Source: Streptomyces spinoverrucosus (lineage in GTDB: Bacteria; Actinomycetota; Actinomycetes; Streptomycetales; Streptomycetaceae). Taken from it: a stretch of DNA of 64,000 nt. The stretch's first letter is position 1, and each line of letters starts with the position of its first letter. Below, in pieces: positions 44,334 to 54,199 of the stretch. The stretch lies in assembly GCF_015712165.1 (NCBI RefSeq), contig NZ_JADPZX010000001.1, positions 6,150,001 through 6,214,000 of the forward strand, in the 5' to 3' direction. Under the pieces are notes generated by a model. That model was not told where the DNA came from. It saw only the letters and a list, made by a program, of their open reading frames with translations, and searched no databases. Both the position numbers and the translations under genes were made by a program.

Positions 44334-44978
44334 TCAGCAGGAGGCCAGGTAGTTGGTGAGCGCGCTCTTCTCGGCCGGGTCGACCGAGAGGTCGTAGTAG
44401 TACTTCACCTGGACCCAGGCGCGCACGTAGGTGCAGCGGTAGGCGGTGCGGGACGGCATCCAGGTGGCCGGGTCCTGGTCGCCCTTGGCCTGGTTGACGT
44501 TGTCGGTGACCGCGATGAGCTGCGGGCGGGTCAGGTCGTTGGCGAAGGACTGGCGGCGGGAGGTGGTCCAGCTGTCGGCGCCGGAGTCCCAGGCCTCGGC
44601 GAGCGGGACGAGGTGGTCGATGTCGACGTCGGAGGCGGCGGACCAGGTGGCGCCGTCGTACGGGGAGTACCAGCTGCCGCTGGTGGCGGCGCAGGAGGAG
44701 TCGGTGACGACGCCGGAGCCGTCGCGCTTGAGGACGGTCTCACGGGTGTTGCAGGCGCCGGACTGGGTGATCCAGTGCGGGAAGAGGTCGCGGTTGTAGC
44801 CGGTGCGGTCCTCGCTCGCCACGGTGAGCTGGGCGAGGTAGGAGCGGGCGGTGGCGCCGCTGACCGGGGTGGGGAGGGCGGCGGAGGCGGTCGGGGCGTT
44901 GAACAGGGCGACGGAGGCGGCGAAGGCGCTGATCGCCGCGACTATGCTGAGCCGTCGACGCGCGTAGAACCTGGGCAT
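44334..44978 (-). CDS. secreted HNH-family nuclease (DUF1524)
   Basis: 214 residues with a Sec signal peptide (RRRLSIVAAISAFAASVALF ... ASA). The catalytic motif DIDHLVPLAEAWDSG is followed by conserved NDLTRPQLIAVTDNVNQAKG and a C-terminal Cys. Such enzymes are common extracellular nucleases of streptomycetes. GGGAG lies 8 nt before ATG 44978. The 100 bp upstream are ordinary promoter DNA. Confidence 0.9.
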   Translation of the reverse strand: MPRFYARRRLSIVAAISAFAASVALFNAPTASAALPTPVSGATARSYLAQLTVASEDRTGYNRDLFPHWITQSGACNTRETVLKRDGSGVVTDSSCAATSGSWYSPYDGATWSAASDVDIDHLVPLAEAWDSGADSWTTSRRQSFANDLTRPQLIAVTDNVNQAKGDQDPATWMPSRTAYRCTYVRAWVQVKYYYDLSVDPAEKSALTNYLASC

Positions 44979-45145
44979 GCGAACTCCCTTTGGAGTGTGG
45001 GGGTGTTGGCGTGCGAGCGAGGGAATGCTGTCGGTGCCGTGTTGCGAACGGGTGTGCGTTCGATGAGAAGTTAGTGACGCGTGCATGACACGACAAGGTT
45101 CAAGACCGAACTTTCGGCTTTCGGGCCGTCGCGTACCATGGGGGC

Positions 45146-45299
45146 GCAGAAGGGGAGTAGCTCTTCGCCGGACCGTCGACATACTGCTCAGCCCGCTCCG
45201 TCCAGGAGTCTGAGCCGGCGCCCGGAGGCGGGCCTCGATGACGAGGTCGGCCAGCGAGACCTTCGGCAAGCAGTACACGCCCGTGCCCTACGGCACGGG
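45146..45299 (+). promoter_or_regulatory. yybP-ykoY manganese riboswitch with expression-platform hairpin
   Basis: Contains the family signatures in order: AGGGGAGTAGCTCTTCGCC (from 45151), TCGACATACTGCTCAGCC (45176), GGCCTCGATGACGAGGTCGG, then CCAGCGAGACCTTCGG (45251-45266). The downstream hairpin CCCGTGCC-CTAC-GGCACGGG (45280-45299) is a plausible terminator or sequestering stem. It precedes a TMEM165-type Mn transporter, a classic target. The 78 bp between the hairpin and the gene carry the ribosome-binding site. Confidence 0.88.
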
Positions 45300-45377
45300 T
45301 GCCACGTGTGCTGCCGTGCCGAGGTCTGATGTTCGCTCCACGACTCTCGGCCGGTGGCCCCGACCGATTGAGGAACC

Positions 45378-45959
45378 TTGATCAGCCTCACCGTCACGGC
45401 GCTCGTCTTCGGCGTCGTCTTCCTGGCCGAACTGCCCGACAAGACCGCACTCGCCGGGCTCGTCCTCGGCACCCGTTACCGCGCCTCGTACGTCTTCGCC
45501 GGGGTCGCCGCCGCCTTCGCGCTGCATGTCGCGCTCGCCGTCGCGGCGGGCAGTGTGCTGACGCTGTTGCCGCAGCAGCTGGTGCACGCGCTGACCGGTG
45601 TGCTCTTCCTGGGCGGCGCGGCGATGCTGCTGATGAAGAGGGACGACGGCGAGGAGGAGATCCGGGGGCCTCAGGACCAGTCCTTCTGGAAGGTCTCCGG
45701 GGCCGGGTTCATGCTCATCCTGGTCGCCGAGTTCGGCGATCTCACGCAGATCATGACCGCGAATCTCGCGGCGCGGTACGACGATCCGCTCTCCGTCGGC
45801 CTGGGTGCGGTGCTGGCGCTGTGGACGGTGGCCGGACTGGGCATCGTCGGCGGCAGGGCGCTGATGAAGCGGGTGCCGCTGGGGCTGATCACGAAGATCG
45901 CGGCGATGCTGATGCTGGCCCTCGGTGTGTGGAGCCTGTGGGAGGCCGTGGCCGGCTGA
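45378..45959 (+). CDS. TMEM165/GDT1 (UPF0016) family manganese transporter
   Basis: 193 residues, six membrane helices in two repeats. ExxDK motif in the first half (FLAELPDKTALAGL) and EFGDLTQIM in the second, the metal-binding pair of the family. The start is TTG 45378 after GAGG (45370-45373). Regulation by the upstream Mn riboswitch fits Mn export. Confidence 0.92.
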   Translation: MISLTVTALVFGVVFLAELPDKTALAGLVLGTRYRASYVFAGVAAAFALHVALAVAAGSVLTLLPQQLVHALTGVLFLGGAAMLLMKRDDGEEEIRGPQDQSFWKVSGAGFMLILVAEFGDLTQIMTANLAARYDDPLSVGLGAVLALWTVAGLGIVGGRALMKRVPLGLITKIAAMLMLALGVWSLWEAVAG

Positions 45960-46129
45960 GCTGAACGGTAGGTGAAGGCTTGGCTACGGCGGTGGCGGGA
46001 GCGCGGCTTGTTTTGTACCGTAGAGGAACAAAGTGGCTCCCGCCCGTTTTCCCTGACCGGCGGGCGGGGCCGCCTTGTTCCCCGGGGCCGGCGCCTTCGC
46101 CGCCCCTCACCCGCGTTCTGGAGCTGCCG

Positions 46130-46789
46130 ATGACGGCCACCACCGTGCTCACCGCCCGCGCCCTCCTGCTCGACATGGACGGCACCCTCGTCAACTCCGA
46201 CGCCGTCGTGGAGCGCATCTGGCGACGGTGGGCCGAGCGGCACGGGCTGGACGGGGACGAGGTCATGAAGGTCGTGCACGGGCGGCAGGGGTACGCGTCG
46301 ATGGCGGTACTGCTGCCCGACCGCCCGATGGAGCAGAACCTGGCGGACAACGCCCGGATGCTCGCGGAGGAGACCGCCGACATGGACGGCGTCGTCGCCA
46401 TCCCCGGTGCGGCGGACTTCCTGGCGTCCCTGCGCGGGCTGCCGCACGCGCTGGTCACCTCGGCGGATGTGCCGCTGTCGACGGCGCGGATGGCCGCGGC
46501 GGGGCTGGCGCTGCCGGACGTACGGGTGACCGCCGAGTCCGTCGGCGCGAGCAAGCCCGATCCCGAGGGGTTCCTGAAGGGGGCCGCCGAGCTGGGGGTG
46601 GCTCCCGCGGACTGTCTGGTCTTCGAGGACTCCGGGGCGGGTATCGCGGCGGGGCGTGCTGCGGGGATGCGCGTTGTGGGGGTGGGGGCGCGGGCCTCGG
46701 TTCATCGGCCGGATGTGCTGGTGGGGGATCTGAGTGGGGTGCGGGTCGAGGCTGTGGGGGATGGGGAGGTTCGGGTTTCGTTCGGGTAG
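46130..46789 (+). CDS. HAD-IA sugar-phosphate phosphatase
   Basis: 219 residues. Motif I LLLDMDGTLVNSDAVVE, motif II LVTSADVP (Thr/Ser), motif III KPDPEGFLKGAAELG, motif IV VFEDSGAGIAAGRAAG. Resembles phosphoglycolate/beta-phosphoglucomutase-like phosphatases (GPP/DOG type). GGAG precedes the ATG. The end (GEVRVSFG, stop) is duplicated as DNA repeats downstream. Confidence 0.92.
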   Translation: MTATTVLTARALLLDMDGTLVNSDAVVERIWRRWAERHGLDGDEVMKVVHGRQGYASMAVLLPDRPMEQNLADNARMLAEETADMDGVVAIPGAADFLASLRGLPHALVTSADVPLSTARMAAAGLALPDVRVTAESVGASKPDPEGFLKGAAELGVAPADCLVFEDSGAGIAAGRAAGMRVVGVGARASVHRPDVLVGDLSGVRVEAVGDGEVRVSFG

Positions 46790-46925
46790 GGGCCGACCTC
46801 GGATGGGGGTCGGTGGGGGCTTCGGGTAGCGGTCGGCGGGGCGGCGGCTTGGGGTTTTGTTCGGGTAGGGGCCGGTGGGGGCGGCGGCTTCGGGTTTCGT
46901 TCCGGTAGGGGCCGGTGGGGTAGGG
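46768..46925. repeat. degenerate direct repeats copying the HAD gene end
   Basis: GGTTTCGTTCGGGTAGGGGC (46770) recurs as GGTTTTGTTCGGGTAGGGGC (about 46852) and GGTTTCGTTCCGGTAGGGGC (about 46893), each followed by GGTGGGG-type sequence. The first copy contains the HAD stop codon. The rest of the 46790-47039 gap shows no gene. Confidence 0.75.
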
Positions 46926-47039
46926 ATGCGTGCCTCGGGGGGCCGTGAGCGATCACGAGTGGTGTGACGACAGGGACTGCCGGGATGCGGTCCAGCAGGG
47001 CAGCGGGCGGCACGGTGGGGTTGGGCGGCGATTGCCGGT

Positions 47040-47135
47040 GTGACAGGTCTCCTTGCCGCGGCTGTGATGGTCCTGGTCGTCGTCGGGTTGGTCGTCGTGG
47101 TCGCCCTCGGATACGTCGTGCTTTCCCTGGACTAG
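47040..47135 (+). CDS. possible 31-residue single-helix membrane peptide (or frameshifted remnant)
   Basis: A GTG-initiated frame encodes MTGLLAAAVMVLVVVGLVVV then VALGYVVLSLD, a convincing transmembrane helix with a typical end. The frame is open further upstream (WGWAAIAGVT) back to a TGA at 46962-46964 but has no ATG/GTG/TTG there. ATG 46985 is in another frame. No ribosome-binding site. It may be a real small protein or one broken by a frameshift. Confidence 0.35.
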   Translation: MTGLLAAAVMVLVVVGLVVVVALGYVVLSLD

Positions 47136-47160
47136 CGCCGGGTTCGCCGATCCGTCGGCG

Positions 47161-48069
47161 TCAGGGCTCCGACGTCTCCGACTCCAGTTTCTGCCTGGTC
47201 TCCTCGCCGTAGACGCCCAGTTCGTCGGTCTGTACGCCGCGTGCCCACTGGTAGTTGCGCACGGCGTGCTCGACCTCTCGTGTGTAGTGGCCGTGAGGGT
47301 CGTCGTTGTAGAGGTACAGCTGGCGCAGGCGGAGTTGGAGCTCTGTGACCTCGGGGCCGGAGTCGCCTTCGCGGAGGGTCGGGGCGGGCTCGTCGCGGTC
47401 GGAGGGTGTCAGGGAGTCCGTGGTGCGAGCCGTGGGTGGGGGCGACTGGGGCGGGGTGAGGGAGGGAGTCGGGGACGCCGGGGGTGTGGTGAGCGTCTGG
47501 GGCGGGGTTGGGGTTGGGGTGGGTGTCGGAGACAGGGGCTGCGGCGTCGGGGTCGTCCCCGACGAGGTTGTTGCGGTGGGGCTCGGGTTCGGCTGCGGCT
47601 GTGTCGTGCGGGCCTGCGGGACTGCTTCCCGTACCGACTCCGGAGCCGCGCCGTCGCGGGTCGGGGGCTCGTACGAGAACAGGCCGCTCGCGAAGCCGGC
47701 CGCCGCGGCCACCGTGATCACCGCGCCGGACGCCGCCAGCAGTGCCGTGCGGCGGCGAGAGGTGCGGGGGCGTGCTTCGGGTTCCGTGGCCTCCGTGGTG
47801 GGCGGAGCGGGTGGCTGGGGCAGTGGGGGAAGCGGCAGGGTCAGCTCCGCCGGGGGTCCTGCCTCGGTCGGCGTGTCCGGTGTGGTGGCGTCCAGCGCCA
47901 CGTAGGGGCGTATACGCAGCGGGTCGAAGTCCTCCGCCGCCGCCTGTTCCGCCGTGCGCGCGTCGCGCAGGGCTTCGGCGGCGCGTTCGCCGCAGGCGCA
48001 GGACGGGGTGTTGTCCGCCCCCCTGGGCGCCCCGCACTCCGGGCACTGGTGTCCCTTCGGCTTCGCCAC
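47161..48069 (-). CDS. membrane protein with zinc ribbon and peptidoglycan-binding domain
   Basis: 302 residues. The cytoplasmic zinc-ribbon-like N-terminus has cysteine pairs (CPECGAP, CACGE). A transmembrane helix lies at about 109-130 (TALLAASGAVITVAAAAGF), then a long Pro/Thr/Ser wall-spanning linker (about 150-225). The C-terminal PG_binding_1 domain is LREGDSGPEVTELQLRLRQL ... YGEETRQKLE. Likely links cytoplasm to cell wall; partner unknown. Confidence 0.88.
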   Translation of the reverse strand: MAKPKGHQCPECGAPRGADNTPSCACGERAAEALRDARTAEQAAAEDFDPLRIRPYVALDATTPDTPTEAGPPAELTLPLPPLPQPPAPPTTEATEPEARPRTSRRRTALLAASGAVITVAAAAGFASGLFSYEPPTRDGAAPESVREAVPQARTTQPQPNPSPTATTSSGTTPTPQPLSPTPTPTPTPPQTLTTPPASPTPSLTPPQSPPPTARTTDSLTPSDRDEPAPTLREGDSGPEVTELQLRLRQLYLYNDDPHGHYTREVEHAVRNYQWARGVQTDELGVYGEETRQKLESETSEP

Positions 48070-48269
48070 CCGTCCGTCCCTCCCCTCGCGGCCCAGTGGT
48101 CCCAGAGATTATGCAGATCCCGTGCGCATCCTGTTCCGGGAGCCCCGGGAATCGCGTCGGAATGGTGTCGGAATGGCCGCCTCCGGCCGCCTCGTAGCGG
48201 GACTCCGACGGCGGGCCTTGTGGCTCGACAGGCCATAACGGGCCATACCGCCCACGATGGAGGGGATGA

Positions 48270-50354
<2,085 letters not shown>

Positions 50355-50362
50355 GGGGTGCC

Positions 50363-50590
50363 TGCGGCGGACTGCTCGGGTTTGGTGGGGGTTGCTGTAG
50401 CGCTTGCGGCGGACTGCTCGGGTTTGGTGGGGGTTGCTGTCGCGCTTGCGGCGGACTGCTCGGGTTTGGTGGGGGTGCGCGTAGTGCCTGCGGCGGCCTG
50501 TGCGGGTTCGGTGGGGTTGCTGTAGCGCCTGCTCGGGTTTGGTGGGGGTTGCTGTCGCGCCTGCGGCGGCCCGTGGTTGCTGTAGCGCTT
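50363..50590. repeat. 42-bp tandem repeat (three full, three shortened units)
   Basis: TGCGGCGGACTGCTCGGGTT-type units at 50363, 50405 and 50447, then a 41-bp unit at 50489 and shortened ones at 50530 and 50562. Starts 9 bp after the MFS stop. Confidence 0.92.
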
Positions 50591-50607
50591 ACGGTTCGTC
50601 GTGGTGC

Positions 50608-50744
50608 GGGGCCGCGCCGGGGGGTGTCCGTCCTCGGAACGGCGCGGAATCGGTCACTTACCAACTTGCCCGGGTTGACGCGCCAACCGCTGCGGGCGGA
50701 CACCCCCCGACACGGCCCCTTCCCGCCGTGGGCGAGTGCGGCTG
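50608..50744. mobile_element. short dispersed element with imperfect terminal inverted repeats (copy 1)
   Basis: GGGGCCGCGCCGGGGGGTGT (start of a 23-bp arm, 50608-50630) mirrors CGGACACCCCCCGACACGGC (50697-50719) with about three mismatches; the inner 12 bp are perfect. The centre holds GGAATCGGTCACTTACCAAC and a CCCGGGTTGACGCGCC block. A truncated copy in the opposite orientation lies at 58785-58902. MITE-like; no transposase in the window. Confidence 0.6.
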
Positions 50745-50754
50745 TCTCGTGGGG

Positions 50755-51237
50755 TCAGGTGAGTCGCTTGCTGAACCAGTGTTCGGCGTAGAGGGCCGTG
50801 TTGTGCGGCTCCGTTTCCTCGTAGCCGAGGCGGGTGTAGAGGGTTCGTGCCTCTACGAGGTCGGTTCTGGTGTCGAGGATCATGCGGGTGGTGCCCAGGG
50901 TGCGGGCGGCCTCCTCGGCGGCGGTGACCAGGCGGGTGGCTCCGCCCCTGCCGCGTAGGTGGGGGAGGAGGAAGACGCGGGTGAGTTCGGCGGTGGTCGG
51001 GTCGGGGGTCAGGCGTATGGCTGCTGTGCCGGCCGGTTTGTTCTCGTAGCGGGCGAGGAGCAGGTGGGTGATGTCGTCGCCTGTGTTGGCGGCGATCTCG
51101 CGTTCCAGTTCGGCGGGGTCGGTCGGGTGGCCCTGGTGGAGTAGGTACCAGCGGTCGCTCACCTCTGTGTAGTACGCCCGCCAGAGTGCGACGGCGTCGG
51201 GGGAGTCGGGGGATTCCGGGGTGATCGTCCAGGTCAT
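50755..51237 (-). CDS. GNAT family N-acetyltransferase
   Basis: 160 residues. LTRVFLLPHLRGRGGATRLV is the acetyl-CoA motif A (RGRGGA) and ARTLYTRLGYEETEPHN motif B. Starts MTWTITPESP. GACAAT lies 6 nt before the ATG, a weak leaderless -10. The stop lies 11 bp from the dispersed element. Confidence 0.9.
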   Translation of the reverse strand: MTWTITPESPDSPDAVALWRAYYTEVSDRWYLLHQGHPTDPAELEREIAANTGDDITHLLLARYENKPAGTAAIRLTPDPTTAELTRVFLLPHLRGRGGATRLVTAAEEAARTLGTTRMILDTRTDLVEARTLYTRLGYEETEPHNTALYAEHWFSKRLT

Positions 51238-51340
51238 GGGGGCATTGTCGGGGGCGTCGTTTGGGTGGGGGTGTGTGGGCTACCCGGTCAGCGAACCGGC
51301 CCGGGGATGGGTCGGTGGGTCGAGAACCCGGAAGGCATTC

Positions 51341-52000
51341 ATGTCCACTGGCTGGATCATTGCTCTGATCGTGATAGTGGCGGCGGTCGCCCTCATCGTG
51401 GCCGCCCTGACCCTGCGCGGCCGTGGCGCGGGCGGCGGACGGGACCTGAGGCGGCGCTTCGGGCCCGAGTACGACCGGACCGTGGCCCGGCACGACGGGG
51501 ATGCGGCGGCTGCCGAGCGTGAGCTCGCCGAGCGCGTGGAGCGGCACGGCAAGCTGCGTGAGCGGCCGCTCGAACCGGCGCAGCGCGAGCGGTTCGAGGC
51601 CCGCTGGACGGCCGCCCAGGAGCGTTTCGTCGAGTCGCCGCAGGCCGCCGTGACCGAGGCGGACCAGTTGCTGGCCGAGCTGGCCGGGGTCCGGGGCTTC
51701 CCGGACGGCGGGCAGTACGAGGAGCAGCTCGCCGCGCTGTCCGTGCACCACGCGGACCATGTGCACGGATACCGGCGCGTTCACCGCATCGCCGGGGTGA
51801 GCGGCGCATCGGACACCGCCACCGAGGAGATGCGCGAGGCCATGGTCGAGGCGCGCGCCCTGTTCGACGACCTGCTGCGTCCGACGCGCGACGACCACCA
51901 GGGGCGTCCGCCCGCCGAACGGACCAGGACACCGGCTCACGCGGGCCCCGGACGTCTGCATCTGCCGTGGGCCTTCGGGCGCCACGCGAAGGGGAGTTGA
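51341..52000 (+). CDS. membrane-anchored protein, paralogous to the next gene
   Basis: 219 residues. N-terminal transmembrane helix (MSTGWIIALIVIVAAVALIV), then a basic hinge and a helical domain with ERFVESPQAAVTEADQLLAE. This domain aligns with FVDGPRAAIEEADHVLEEIA in the next protein. GAAGG precedes the ATG. Function unknown; typical streptomycete protein. Confidence 0.82.
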   Translation: MSTGWIIALIVIVAAVALIVAALTLRGRGAGGGRDLRRRFGPEYDRTVARHDGDAAAAERELAERVERHGKLRERPLEPAQRERFEARWTAAQERFVESPQAAVTEADQLLAELAGVRGFPDGGQYEEQLAALSVHHADHVHGYRRVHRIAGVSGASDTATEEMREAMVEARALFDDLLRPTRDDHQGRPPAERTRTPAHAGPGRLHLPWAFGRHAKGS

Positions 52001-52005
52001 GGCAC

Positions 52006-52527
52006 ATGACCGACGTGACACGGCCCATGGGTGGCGGTGAGCCGCCCGAGCCCGATCGCACCGGTGAGGCGGTGCCGGGGACGGCCCGGGAGACCGGAGG
52101 TACGGCGCGCGAGGCTCCAGGGACCGGCGGCCCGCTGCGGGAGTCCGGTGTGGGGCCCGGAGGGGCGGCTGAGGCTGGAGGGGCTCGTGCGGCTGCTGGG
52201 GCGGACAGGGGTCCGGCCGATCCCTCCGCGCCCACCTCCCGGATGGCCCGGCTGCTGCCGCACGAGGAGACCGACAAGTTCGAGCTGCGGATGCAGCAGG
52301 CGGTGTCCTCCTTCGTGGACGGTCCTCGGGCCGCCATCGAGGAGGCGGACCATGTGCTGGAGGAGATCGCGGCCCGGTTCACGGACGCCGTGACCCAGCG
52401 GCGGCGTACGCTGCGCAGGTCCTGGGAGGCGACCGACGAGGCCACCCCCGCCACCAGCGACACCGAACAACTCCGCCTCGCCCTGCGGGACTACCGCGAG
52501 CTGGCGGACCGGCTGCTGCGCCACTGA
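52006..52527 (+). CDS. helical protein paralogous to the upstream gene
   Basis: 173 residues. The Gly/Pro/Ala-rich disordered N-terminus (about 1-80) is followed by a helical domain (DKFELRMQQAVSSFVDGPRA ...) shared with the preceding protein. It lacks the membrane helix. GGGGAG site before the ATG; 5 bp from the upstream stop, so co-transcribed. Function unknown. Confidence 0.82.
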   Translation: MTDVTRPMGGGEPPEPDRTGEAVPGTARETGGTAREAPGTGGPLRESGVGPGGAAEAGGARAAAGADRGPADPSAPTSRMARLLPHEETDKFELRMQQAVSSFVDGPRAAIEEADHVLEEIAARFTDAVTQRRRTLRRSWEATDEATPATSDTEQLRLALRDYRELADRLLRH

Positions 52528-52531
52528 GCGG

Positions 52532-52942
52532 CTATTCGGCCGCCGCCCGGCCCTCGCGCCACCGGCGTACGACATCGTCGACGTCGTACGGCTTCAGGCC
52601 CAGCGGGGGGCCGGGCGGCGGCTTGAACATGACGTCGCGGATCTTGACGTTGACGTCCTCGACGATCTTCCGCACGAGCCGCTCCGACGGCGCCCGCAGC
52701 GCGGCGAGCAGCGCGTCCTCGGCCTCCTTGCGCAGGGCGAGGGTGGGCGGCAGGACCGAGAGGCCCTCGCGGGCCAACTTGCGCTTGATCCACCACTGTT
52801 CGTCGTAGGTCTCCTCGACCTCCTTCGGCAGTGGCTTGCCCGCGCCCGGCAGCTGGGCGAAGTCGCCGCGCGTCTGCGCGTCCCGGATCTGCTTGTCGGT
52901 CCAGGACTCGAAGCTGACGCCCGGTGGCTTTCGCTCGGTCAT
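52532..52942 (-). CDS. DUF1992 (DnaJC28-like) protein
   Basis: 136 residues with the DUF1992 core: SWTDKQIRDAQTRGDFAQLP, GAGKPLPKE and DEQWWIKRKLAREGLSVLPP. The same domain occurs in eukaryotic DNAJC28. Function unknown. Converges on the upstream hypothetical gene with 4 bp between them. Confidence 0.9.
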   Translation of the reverse strand: MTERKPPGVSFESWTDKQIRDAQTRGDFAQLPGAGKPLPKEVEETYDEQWWIKRKLAREGLSVLPPTLALRKEAEDALLAALRAPSERLVRKIVEDVNVKIRDVMFKPPPGPPLGLKPYDVDDVVRRWREGRAAAE

Positions 52943-53040
52943 GAGGCCATTGTGCCGGACGCCGCCACGCCGGGCGATTTATCATGCGGCGGCGGCAGGT
53001 CAACAGGGCTGCCGGATCTGGACGTTGCAAGGGAGCGCAC

Positions 53041-53433
53041 GTGCTCGAACTGACCATGGCCTCGGTCTCCGGGACGGAAGCGGGCGCCACGGCCGGCATG
53101 CTCATGGCCGATGCGCCCAGCGAGCCGGGAACGGTGCTGCGGGTGGGCCGGGACCGGACCGTGTGCCGGCTCGTCACGCCCGAGGACTGGCTGTTCGTCT
53201 CGCGGGTGCACCTGGAGTTCCTGTGCGGGCCGGACGGCGGCTGGCAGGTGAGCTGGCTGCGCGGCTCACAGCCGGACCCGTCCTCCGAGGTTCGGCTGAT
53301 GTCCGGCGAGTACGCGCAGCCGCTCGCCTACGGCGGCACGATGCCGCTGCCCAAGGGCGGCAACGGCGAGATCGTCATCCAGGACCGCACCGGGCCGCGC
53401 AGCGTCAACGTCGGCTTCTACCACGAGGCCTGA
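53041..53433 (+). CDS. FHA-like domain protein
   Basis: 130 residues from GTG 53041 with GGGAG upstream. Beta-rich with GTVLRVGRDRTVCRLVTPED, then LFVSRVHLEFLC (SxxH motif) and a CG-DGGW segment, matching FHA phosphothreonine-binding domains. No kinase or other domain is attached. Partner unknown. Confidence 0.78.
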   Translation: MLELTMASVSGTEAGATAGMLMADAPSEPGTVLRVGRDRTVCRLVTPEDWLFVSRVHLEFLCGPDGGWQVSWLRGSQPDPSSEVRLMSGEYAQPLAYGGTMPLPKGGNGEIVIQDRTGPRSVNVGFYHEA

Positions 53434-53442
53434 CGTACGGCG

Positions 53443-54114
53443 TCACCCGAGGACGCGCGCCAGTGCGAAGCCGTCGTAGCCCTTGGTACCCACCGTCTGG
53501 ATCGCCGTGCCGTCCAGCCTCGGGTGGGAGCCGATCATCTCGATGGCGGCGCGGGTGCCCTGGACGTCCGGCGCCGAGCTGTCCGCCTCGGCGACGCGGC
53601 CGCCACGGACGACGTTGTCGACGACGATCAGGCTGCCCGCGCGCGTGAGCCTCAGCGCCCACTCCACGTAGTGGGCGTTGTTGGCCTTGTCGGCGTCGAT
53701 GAAGACCAGGTCGAAGGGCGGCGGGTTCTCGTCGGCGAGCTGTGGCAGCGAGTCCAGGGCGGCGCCGACGCGCACCTCGACAAGCTTGTCGAGGCCCGCC
53801 CGGGCGATGTTGCGGGTGGCGACCTCGGCGTGCTTCGGGCTGTACTCCAGCGAGACCAGGTGGCCGTCGGCCGGCAGGGCGCGGCCCAGCCAGATGGTGC
53901 TGTACCCGCCGAGCGTGCCGATCTCCAGGATGTGCCGGGCACCCTGCATCTGGGCGAGGAGTTGCAGGAACTTGCCCTGGGGTGCCGTGACGTTGGCACG
54001 CGGCAGCTCGGCCGCGTCGCTGTCGCGCAGGGCCGCCCTGAGGGCCTCGTCGTCGTGGGAGAGGTGGGTCGTGAAGTACTCGTCGACGGCGTCCCAGATC
54101 TGCGACTCGCTCAT
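53443..54114 (-). CDS. class I O-methyltransferase
   Basis: 223 residues, SAM-dependent, resembling catechol/caffeoyl-CoA O-methyltransferases. ILEIGTLGGYSTIWLG is the SAM motif I, LEYSPKHAEVA motif II, FDLVFIDADKANN the metal-binding region and LIVVDNVVRGG motif III. The C-terminal GYDGFALARVLG completes the fold. Substrate unknown; no biosynthetic cluster adjacent. Confidence 0.9.
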   Translation of the reverse strand: MSESQIWDAVDEYFTTHLSHDDEALRAALRDSDAAELPRANVTAPQGKFLQLLAQMQGARHILEIGTLGGYSTIWLGRALPADGHLVSLEYSPKHAEVATRNIARAGLDKLVEVRVGAALDSLPQLADENPPPFDLVFIDADKANNAHYVEWALRLTRAGSLIVVDNVVRGGRVAEADSSAPDVQGTRAAIEMIGSHPRLDGTAIQTVGTKGYDGFALARVLG

Positions 54115-54199
54115 GCGCCCTGCCTCTCCTCTGCCCGATCACACGACGAATCTCATCGTCCCACGCTGGTGCCACCGTGAGGGCGGCACGCCGTGGTCC

